A program made the position numbers and the translations under genes. The notes under the pieces are model-generated. The model made no database searches. It worked only from the letters and a program-made list of their open reading frames with translations, and was not told the DNA's origin. From Flagellimonas sediminis (GTDB taxonomy: Bacteria > Bacteroidota > Bacteroidia > Flavobacteriales > Flavobacteriaceae): a stretch of DNA of 64,000 bases. Below, piece by piece: positions 1 through 6,605 of this stretch. How positions within the stretch are numbered: position 1 is the stretch's first letter; each line of letters starts with the position of its first letter. The DNA lies in the NCBI RefSeq assembly GCF_010500845.1, contig NZ_JAAAMI010000001.1, positions 868,001-932,000 on the forward strand, read 5' to 3'.

Positions 1-194
1 GGTATGACAATTTGTTCAGGATAATCATCATGCAATTTATTGATGCACATAACTTTGATGTAAGGGCGATAAAAAAGTCGTGTGTCCATATCGTTAACAA
101 GGACAATAAAATAATTCCATTTGAAACCATGAACCTATTTTATCGGGATGAGAAAGTGGACTACTTGGAAAAACTTAAGGAAAATGCAGTTTAA
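1..194 (+). CDS. Radical SAM protein, C-terminal fragment
   Basis: The frame is open to the left edge (Y-D-N precede the first possible start, a TTG at 12), so this is the 3' end of a gene beginning outside the window. About 64 residues are visible. The pattern FIDAHNFD, then a Cys-Val-His, then IIPFETMNLFYRD resembles the C-terminal end of large radical SAM proteins related to archaeal tetraether-lipid synthase, where a similar NFD...CxH...IIPF block closes the protein. The SAM-binding CxxxCxxC motif would lie upstream and cannot be seen. Function is therefore inferred from a short tail only. Confidence 0.55.
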   Translation, partial: YDNLFRIIIMQFIDAHNFDVRAIKKSCVHIVNKDNKIIPFETMNLFYRDEKVDYLEKLKENAV

Positions 195-205
195 ACCTTC
201 AACTT

Positions 206-391
206 ATGGATGAAATAATGATACTACTGTTGATATTTCTGCTGATTGCGTATTGGTTGACCCCGATCATATTGTTCATCATTGGCATTGTAAAACTAAA
301 GTCGAAACCAAAAACCGCAAAAATCCTTTTTATTGTTGCAGCGGTCATGTTGGTGGTTGGTTTCGGGGTTTGCGGTGCGATGTTATCCTAA
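206..391 (+). CDS. Small two-helix membrane protein
   Basis: This 61-residue protein starts at an ATG 11 nt after the preceding stop, so it may be co-transcribed with the radical SAM gene. It has two strongly hydrophobic segments (about residues 4-27 and 38-59) joined by a short Lys-rich loop, KLKSKPKTAK, which would face the cytoplasm. No family is recognised. Position and composition make it a likely real but uncharacterised inner-membrane protein. Confidence 0.6.
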   Translation: MDEIMILLLIFLLIAYWLTPIILFIIGIVKLKSKPKTAKILFIVAAVMLVVGFGVCGAMLS

Positions 392-440
392 GAATTGAAT
401 AAGTAATCCTACTGGGATGTTGGCAAAGAGCCTTGCAACA

Positions 441-1085
441 TCATTGGATCAATCCCCAGTCCACGGCTTTTTTGATCATCCCGACGGAGTTTTTCACATC
501 CATTTTTACAAAGAGGTTGCGTTTGTGGGTCACTACCGTATTGGTGCTAACAAACAACAGATCGGCAATTTCCTGTGTGGTATGTTCCTTAGCTATCAAT
601 TTGATGACTTCAATCTCGCGCTTTGTGATCATTGGGATCGTGCCTTCTTTTATTTTGGGTTCTTCGGTAAGGCTCTCGATCATTTTAGCGGTCAAATGGG
701 AACTGATGACCTTTTTGCCTTCATGGGCATCCTTTATTCCTTGGATGAGATATTCCTTGGATGCATTTTTAAGCAAATACCCATTGGCCCCTATTTTGAA
801 CAGGGAGGTGATGATGCTGCCTTCGTCATTGGTGGTGAGCATGATCACTTTTACATCCGGGTATGATTTTTTCACGTGCATGGTGGTTTCCAATCCGTCC
901 ATAACCGGCATTTGTAGATCAAGCAACAAGACATCCACAGGTTCTTTTTTGAGAAACTCCAGAACTTCAAGACCATTACTGGCCGTACCCACAATGCTCA
1001 GTTCCCTATCCTTTGCAAAAATGGCCTTTAATCCATCCAACATGATTTGGTGGTCGTCCGCTAGCAATACCTTGATCTTTTCCAT
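441..1085 (-). CDS. LuxR/NarL-family response regulator
   Basis: A 214-residue two-component regulator. The receiver domain fills residues 1-125: acidic pair D10/D11, phospho-acceptor D56 in DVLLLDLQMP, switch Thr near 85 and the conserved Lys in YLLKNA. A LuxR-type helix-turn-helix follows at about 147-211 (TKREIEVIKLIA...TTQEIADLLFVSTNTVVTH). It lies 20 nt downstream of the histidine kinase on the same strand, so the two form an operon and almost certainly a cognate pair. The architecture is that of NarL/FixJ regulators that dimerise on phosphorylation. The target genes cannot be told from the sequence. Confidence 0.95.
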   Translation of the reverse strand: MEKIKVLLADDHQIMLDGLKAIFAKDRELSIVGTASNGLEVLEFLKKEPVDVLLLDLQMPVMDGLETTMHVKKSYPDVKVIMLTTNDEGSIITSLFKIGANGYLLKNASKEYLIQGIKDAHEGKKVISSHLTAKMIESLTEEPKIKEGTIPMITKREIEVIKLIAKEHTTQEIADLLFVSTNTVVTHKRNLFVKMDVKNSVGMIKKAVDWGLIQ

Positions 1086-1105
1086 ACTATTTTCAATTTA
1101 AAATG

Positions 1106-3019
1106 CTAAGTACTGTACTTTTTGTTCAATGGAATGTTTATGGTTACCAATGTTCCCATGCCTTCTCGGCTGTTGATGTCGAAAGTGCCCCCAATAAATT
1201 CGGTCCTGAACGCGATGCTTTTCAATCCCATACCTTTATCTGCTTTTAAACTTTTCGGGTCAAAGCCGACACCATCGTCTTCAATGGTAAGGTCAAACCA
1301 GTCGTCACTATAGGTAATCTGTACCAATACTTCCTTTGCATCGGCATATTTTACAATGTTGTTCAAAGATTCCTGTACAATCCTGAAAATCATGATGTTG
1401 GTATTGTCATCAAATACCTTCTCCGTGCCATGTACCTGAAATTCGGCATGGAAAGGATGAATGGCGTCCATTTTTTTCACCAAGTCCTCAATGGCCTTTC
1501 TGAGTCCCAATTTCTTAAGGGACTGAGGCATCATTTCGTGGGCAATCTTTCGGACTTCGGTGCAGGCCTCATCGATCATTTGACTGGCGGAAACATATAT
1601 TTTTTTGGAGTTGTTGTCATCAAAATTGATCTGCAAACTTCCGATGTTCACTTTTAAACTCGATAACAGATTTCCCAATCCATCATGCAGGTCCCTTGCA
1701 ATACGGGTGCGTTCCTTTTCCTGTCCTTCCAACATGGACCGCATGGAAATGATCTGCTGCTCCCGCTGTGCCTCATGCAGCTCCAGCTTGGCGGTATGCA
1801 TCCTATTTTTATAATATAAAAAACCGACTAATGTAATCAACAAGAGTCCTCCCAAAGAGAATAGCAACATGTTCACGTGATCTTGTTTTTTTTGGTTCAA
1901 TACTTCTTCTTCCAGCAATTGGATCTTTAACTGATCCTTTTCAAATTTTATCTTCATATCGGCCAGGGCCTCAATACTGCTTTCACTCAGCTTATATTCT
2001 TCCTCCATTTGCTTTTGCTTTAGGAGCAGGTCATAGGCGGCCTTATAATTCTTGTTCATTAAAAATTGTTCCCGCCTCACATCCATGATATAATTCTTCA
2101 GTCCGATCCTGTCGTCAAGCCCTGGGGTTTGCTCCGCTTTTTGGATCATATCTGTGGAGCTCTCAAAGCCGTATGCTTTGATTACATCCGAAATAGCAAC
2201 CGTGTCCACTTGCTTTTGCGCAGCATCATACATCATGGAAACAATACTCATCATGGATTCCACAACACCAACATCCTCTGCATCTTTTCGGTGTTCATAT
2301 CCTTTTAAGTAGTTGGTTGCCGCCAATTCCAAGTTCCCTTTCATTTTATGGCATTCTCCCAAACCTTGGTAAAGCCTGGCAATCTCCACATGGGCCACAG
2401 GATTTTCCGTCAATCTATAATCCAAAGCTTCTTGGTACTTTTTTAATCCCTCTTCTGCATTCCCAGAAGTATATTCCGCAACGGCCCAATTGTTCAATAT
2501 ACCCGCTTTCCGTTCCTCGTTGGGTATCTGGGCGAAATAATCATACGCTTGTTGAAAGGCTAACTTTGAATCTTCCAAAGAGCCATATGTTAATAGGATT
2601 ACCCCGCGTGTGTCATAAACATTCCCTAATCCATACAGGTCATTGATTCGTGAAAAATAGACCGAAGCGCTATCCAAATAAGCCGTCTTTTTATCCATTT
2701 CATCAAAACCGGTACACCAACCCAATCGGTGAAACGACTTTCCAATGAGTCTTGGACTACCCAATTTTTTGGCCAAGGCCAAACCAGATTTTGACTGCTG
2801 CACCGCTTCTTCACCATCATACAACAGATATGCGATTCTTAAATGGGTCTCACATTTAACGGAGTCATCCGGCATGTTACTAACCACGGCCCGTAGGCTA
2901 TCCAATTCTTTCGATTGTCCAAGGACCATCTGGCTTCCCAATAGCGCGAAAAGAATCAACAACCGTGTTGTTCGGAAGGCAATTTTGTATTTGGATGGAA
3001 TGATATCCTCCACAGACAT
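1106..3019 (-). CDS. TPR-containing sensor histidine kinase (HisKA_3)
   Basis: The product is 637 residues long. An N-terminal hydrophobic segment (about 17-35) acts as signal or anchor, followed by a region of TPR-like helical repeats to about residue 340, a coiled-coil stretch, one transmembrane helix (about 383-403), then a dimerisation/phosphoacceptor domain with His445 in ARDLHDGLGN and a GHKL ATPase domain (N box NIVKYADAK, G boxes DDGVGF and GMGL). This is the usual build of Bacteroidetes TPR kinases that partner NarL-type regulators. The TPR region is predicted to be periplasmic and to sense an unknown protein or envelope signal. Confidence 0.93.
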   Translation of the reverse strand: MSVEDIIPSKYKIAFRTTRLLILFALLGSQMVLGQSKELDSLRAVVSNMPDDSVKCETHLRIAYLLYDGEEAVQQSKSGLALAKKLGSPRLIGKSFHRLGWCTGFDEMDKKTAYLDSASVYFSRINDLYGLGNVYDTRGVILLTYGSLEDSKLAFQQAYDYFAQIPNEERKAGILNNWAVAEYTSGNAEEGLKKYQEALDYRLTENPVAHVEIARLYQGLGECHKMKGNLELAATNYLKGYEHRKDAEDVGVVESMMSIVSMMYDAAQKQVDTVAISDVIKAYGFESSTDMIQKAEQTPGLDDRIGLKNYIMDVRREQFLMNKNYKAAYDLLLKQKQMEEEYKLSESSIEALADMKIKFEKDQLKIQLLEEEVLNQKKQDHVNMLLFSLGGLLLITLVGFLYYKNRMHTAKLELHEAQREQQIISMRSMLEGQEKERTRIARDLHDGLGNLLSSLKVNIGSLQINFDDNNSKKIYVSASQMIDEACTEVRKIAHEMMPQSLKKLGLRKAIEDLVKKMDAIHPFHAEFQVHGTEKVFDDNTNIMIFRIVQESLNNIVKYADAKEVLVQITYSDDWFDLTIEDDGVGFDPKSLKADKGMGLKSIAFRTEFIGGTFDINSREGMGTLVTINIPLNKKYST

Positions 3020-3203
3020 AGTTGGTTTTTGATGGTTTGAAGCAAGTATGTTTTGCTAGGGATAAAGTTATCGAATTAAAAAAGTCGCACAACACATAAA
3101 ACCATGATTATCAATATCACACAATTGTGTGATGCGGGGTACAACAATAGGATGATTTTTAAAAATCATACAATAGGGGGTAAAATAGCCGAGGGTAGGG
3201 TTC

Positions 3204-3211
3204 TAACTTTG
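3204..3211 (+). promoter_or_regulatory. -7 box (TAACTTTG) ahead of the cyclase gene
   Basis: An exact match to the Bacteroidetes -7 consensus TAnnTTTG lies 45 nt before the ATG at 3257. It supports that ATG as the true start, because transcripts from this box could not include an earlier start at 3104. No convincing -33 TTTG is seen at the usual spacing, so confidence is moderate. Confidence 0.45.
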
Positions 3212-3256
3212 GCACTATCGATCGACAGAAAAAATAACCTCTTTAATTCCAAAGCA

Positions 3257-4597
3257 ATGACCAACAAGATTACCTATGCAGCAATTAATAGACAGGTTGA
3301 GTCCAATTCCACCACAGATTCGTTGTTGGATATATCGATCAAGAACAAAATACCACATTTGCACGAATGTGGGGGCAATGGGGTGTGTACTACCTGCAGG
3401 GTAAGGGTATTGGAAGGCATTCAAAACCTAACCCCTAAGACCCAATACGAAAATGCCAGCTGTAATGCTAGACAGTGGGATCCCTCCATTCGGTTGGCCT
3501 GCCAGGCGCGTCCGAAGGGAGATGTTACCATTCAACGGTTGATATGGTCCAGTGGGGAGGTCAATACGCTACAAAAGGAACTGGTACCTACCGGTTTGGC
3601 TGAGGAACGGCCGATCGCTATATTGTTCTGCGACCTTCGGAACTTTACCAATCTATCTTCCAACAATTTGAATTTTGACATTGCCTACATGTTAAACAAG
3701 TTCTATACCGCATTGGGAGAACCCATTTTAATGAACAATGGGATCATTTATCAATATGTGGGGGATGAAATCATAGGTGTTTTTGGGACTACCGGCGGAA
3801 CCGCCCAAAAAAATTGTGAGGATGCCATACGGGCGGCATTGGGAATGCAATATGCCCTGGAGTTTTTGAACCGTTCCGACCTAAAGGATATTGGCGTGAA
3901 ATTGAAATCAGGGATTGGCATCAATTTCGGGAATGCCTTCATTGGTCACCTGGGGCATCCCACCCATAAACAGTTTTCTGTGATCGGTGATCCCGTTAAT
4001 GTTGCCAGTAGAATTCAAAACGAGACCAAGGTTACCAATACCGATATTCTTATTTCGGATACCGTTTTTGAGAATATAAATAAGGATACCGTTGTGGTTG
4101 GAAAGAATTTCCTGAACAAACTGGCAGGGAAAGACGATCCCTTAAGTTTATATGAGCTGATCGGCTTCAATGACATGGACCTTCAGTTGGAACTTCAGTC
4201 TTCCATGAACATTATGTTGGCAGATGAAGAGACGTTCGCAAAAGTATTTTACGACAAAGTTTTTAAGCTGGCACCCTTCGTAAAGCATTTATTCAAAAGC
4301 AATATGGCCGATCAAGGAAGGTTGCTCACGCATATGTTGGGCGGTATCGTTTATTCCCTATCCCGGCCCGAACATCTTAAAAAAGGATTGATGAAATTGG
4401 GGCAAAGCCATGTGCAATATGGGGTAAAGGAAGAATATTATCCCGTTGTAAAACAAGCCATGATGGAAACCATTGAAGAGGTTATGGGTGAAAATGGTAC
4501 ACCACAATGTTTGAAAGCTTGGAATGCGGCCCTCGATTTTGTGATCGATACCATGAAGTCCAGTGCAAGACCCAATGTTGAGCATGTTTACGCTTAA
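3257..4597 (+). CDS. Ferredoxin-nucleotide cyclase-globin fusion protein
   Basis: Numbered from the ATG at 3257 the protein has 446 residues (an earlier in-frame ATG at 3104 adds 51 residues of poor coding character). Residues 1-100 are a plant-type 2Fe-2S ferredoxin: C38, C44, C47 and C82 in the C-x5-C-x2-C...C arrangement. Residues 115-300 are a class III nucleotide cyclase: metal-binding D126 and D170 and transition-state residues N248 and R252 are present, but the Lys that normally recognises adenine is Gln166 and the partner Thr/Asp position is Ser241. Residues 310-435 are a globin with proximal His385 in LGQSHVQYGV. The enzyme should make a cyclic nucleotide under control of redox state and a haem ligand such as O2 or NO. 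The base it uses is uncertain. The next gene, 15 nt away, is a Pycsar-type effector. Confidence 0.9.
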   Translation: MTNKITYAAINRQVESNSTTDSLLDISIKNKIPHLHECGGNGVCTTCRVRVLEGIQNLTPKTQYENASCNARQWDPSIRLACQARPKGDVTIQRLIWSSGEVNTLQKELVPTGLAEERPIAILFCDLRNFTNLSSNNLNFDIAYMLNKFYTALGEPILMNNGIIYQYVGDEIIGVFGTTGGTAQKNCEDAIRAALGMQYALEFLNRSDLKDIGVKLKSGIGINFGNAFIGHLGHPTHKQFSVIGDPVNVASRIQNETKVTNTDILISDTVFENINKDTVVVGKNFLNKLAGKDDPLSLYELIGFNDMDLQLELQSSMNIMLADEETFAKVFYDKVFKLAPFVKHLFKSNMADQGRLLTHMLGGIVYSLSRPEHLKKGLMKLGQSHVQYGVKEEYYPVVKQAMMETIEEVMGENGTPQCLKAWNAALDFVIDTMKSSARPNVEHVYA

Positions 4598-4612
4598 TGA
4601 ATTTCAAAGCTG

Positions 4613-5209
4613 ATGTATAAACACCACAAAAAAAGAGTACCCAACTTCCAAAATGAACTCTTAAAAATTATTGAGACAAGAGGACATGCGGAGGAGCTTG
4701 TGGACCATTATTGGGGCAGCATCAACTACGTACTCGGGTTGATAAGAGCTTCGGAAATAAAGGCCGGGTTGTTGCTTTCTTTTTATGGGATACTACTTAA
4801 TTTCATCTTTCAAAAAATTGATTTGATCCTTTCCCAAGGATCACAACAATTCATGCTATATATTCTAATGGGGTTTTGGTTCCTATCAACCGTGGTATCC
4901 ATTTATTATAGCATCCGTTGTTTCATGCCCTTTATTGAAGGTAAGTTTGAGAAAAATGTCTTCTTCTTTGCGGATGTGATCACCAAATTTGGAACGATCA
5001 ACGACTTTTCAAAAACCTTCTACAAACTAAGTCTGAAAGAAGAGGAACTGTTTGACCAGTTGGGACAACAGATTTTTATCATTTCAAAAATAGCGGACCA
5101 AAAGTTCCGCTACGTTAACAAGTCGTTGCGTTTCTTGGCCATAGGCCTGCTCCTGTTCCTGTTGGTTGTTGTTGTGTACACCGTTCATACGATCATTGTT
5201 GTGGACTAA
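4613..5209 (+). CDS. Pycsar-type transmembrane effector (PycTM/DUF5706 family)
   Basis: A 198-residue membrane protein. The block IRASEIKAGLLLSFYGIL (44-61) is the hallmark of the DUF5706 family (PF18967), which contains the Pycsar phage-defence effector PycTM. Three hydrophobic helices are visible (about 50-68, 79-100, 173-195), and a soluble middle section (FFFADVITKFGT...LSLKEEELFDQL, 117-150) corresponds to the family's conserved second half. Known members disrupt the inner membrane when bound by cCMP or cUMP. It lies 15 nt behind the ferredoxin-cyclase-globin gene with no terminator between, so the two are one transcription unit and a likely messenger/effector pair. Family assignment rests on motif recognition, and the ligand is inferred. 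Confidence 0.82.
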   Translation: MYKHHKKRVPNFQNELLKIIETRGHAEELVDHYWGSINYVLGLIRASEIKAGLLLSFYGILLNFIFQKIDLILSQGSQQFMLYILMGFWFLSTVVSIYYSIRCFMPFIEGKFEKNVFFFADVITKFGTINDFSKTFYKLSLKEEELFDQLGQQIFIISKIADQKFRYVNKSLRFLAIGLLLFLLVVVVYTVHTIIVVD

Positions 5210-5314
5210 AGGAAACGATGACAATGAATGTTTGTCAATAGGATTTAAAATTACATTTTTCATTCTCTTGTTAAATTCATTGGATTTTGTTGAAGTCCAT
5301 ACAATAAGTTTCTA

Positions 5315-5340
5315 ATTTTAATGGTTGTAACCATTAAAAT
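5315..5340. promoter_or_regulatory. Perfect 12-bp palindrome, operator-like
   Basis: Arms ATTTTAATGGTT and AACCATTAAAAT are separated by GT, forming a perfect inverted repeat that ends 36 nt before the ATG of the PAS kinase. The short spacer and A+T-rich arms look more like a dimeric regulator site than a rho-independent terminator. It could also act as a weak hairpin ending the cyclase/effector transcript, since no T-run follows directly. Confidence 0.5.
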
Positions 5341-5376
5341 CGTTGTTTGCTCAAAAAGCAGTACAAACTTACTCCT

Positions 5377-6456
5377 ATGGACTTGAAGCAGCCAGACTCC
5401 ATTAATCTTCAATTGGATCCTTTTTTTGACCTTTCCAAAGATTGCCTATGCATTGCCGACTACAATGGTTACTTTGTAAAAATCAACCCTGCTTTTATAT
5501 CCTTGCTGGGCTATACGGAGGAGGAATTGAAGTCCAGATTGATTTCAGAATTTATCTATCACGAAGACCGCGCGCTTACGGCATCCCACAGACAGCGATT
5601 GAAAGAGAATGTTCCCTTGGTCAATTTTGAGAACCGATATGTGTGCAAATCAGGAAATTTGGTTTGGTTGCACTGGACATCCATTCCTATGGAAGGCGAA
5701 CAATTGATATATGCCATTGCCAGGGACATTACACATAAAAAGAAACTTGAGGCCGAGCGGATTTCTAAGCTTAGTGAACTTTCCAAGGTGAACAACAAGC
5801 TAAAGCAACTCAATTATACTACATCGCACGATCTGCGATCTCCGCTTAACAATCTATTATCTCTTGTCAATATGATTAATGTTGACAAGATAGATGATAC
5901 GGAAACATTGGAATTGATCCAATATATAAGACTTTCTGCGGAAGGCCTAAAATCGTCAATGGATTCCTTTTTGGATACATTTAAGAATGACGACATTTCG
6001 GCTGTTAAACTGAGGGAAGTCCATTTTAAAACAGTATTTGAGAAAGTTAGAAATTCCATAAGTTCTCTCATCCGAAATGCAGGTACAGAATTCCAGTTGG
6101 ATTTCTCTGGGTTGAAAAATGTACAGTTCAATGAGGCATACATGGAGAGTGTTTTACTTAATCTTATCACCAATTCGATCAAATACCGCCGACCCCATGT
6201 TGCTCCGGCCATTTCAATTACAACAGAACAAATCAACGGGGTAAAAACCTTGACCTATTCCGATAACGGTCTGGGATTTGATATGGACAAAGTAGGTCAT
6301 TTGATATTCAACCTGGATCAAAGGTTCCATTCCAAGGAAGATAGCAAAGGAGTTGGTCTGTATTTGATCCATAACTATGTTACAAGTCTTGGTGGTACCA
6401 TATTAGTGGACAGCAAGGTGGATCAAGGAACTACCTTTACCATTCTGTTCAAATAA
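5377..6456 (+). CDS. PAS-domain sensor histidine kinase, cytoplasmic
   Basis: The ATG at 5377 gives 359 residues (a TTG at 5347 would add ten). No signal peptide or membrane helix is seen, so it should be cytoplasmic. A PAS domain occupies about 12-125 (DCLCIADYNGYFVKINPAF...), then a HisKA domain with His151 in SHDLRSPLNN and a HATPase domain with N box LLNLITNSIKYR and G boxes YSDNGLGFD and GVGLYLIHNY. It is the third gene on the plus strand after the cyclase and its effector but is separated by 167 nt and a palindrome, so it may have its own promoter. No response regulator is adjacent. The PAS ligand is unknown. Confidence 0.92.
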   Translation: MDLKQPDSINLQLDPFFDLSKDCLCIADYNGYFVKINPAFISLLGYTEEELKSRLISEFIYHEDRALTASHRQRLKENVPLVNFENRYVCKSGNLVWLHWTSIPMEGEQLIYAIARDITHKKKLEAERISKLSELSKVNNKLKQLNYTTSHDLRSPLNNLLSLVNMINVDKIDDTETLELIQYIRLSAEGLKSSMDSFLDTFKNDDISAVKLREVHFKTVFEKVRNSISSLIRNAGTEFQLDFSGLKNVQFNEAYMESVLLNLITNSIKYRRPHVAPAISITTEQINGVKTLTYSDNGLGFDMDKVGHLIFNLDQRFHSKEDSKGVGLYLIHNYVTSLGGTILVDSKVDQGTTFTILFK

Positions 6457-6605
6457 CAAAGGTTCCATATCCCAGTGTTTTGGCGATTGCCAGTATATCC
6501 CATATAAGGGATTCATCTTAAAAATGCCATAATATCAACAAAGTTGTAGGTTTATAAATACCTTTATATAGGTTAAAAATCAATCCCATTGCAAAAGATT
6601 CTTTT

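Noticed and set aside
433..1101. A 222-residue open frame on the plus strand opposite the response regulator
   Set aside because: It is antisense to an unmistakable receiver-HTH protein, and its composition does not resemble any family.
3104..3256. Extended N-terminus for the cyclase from ATG 3104
   Set aside because: The extra 51 residues have no domain and would begin upstream of the exact -7 box at 3204; the ferredoxin domain starts right after ATG 3257.
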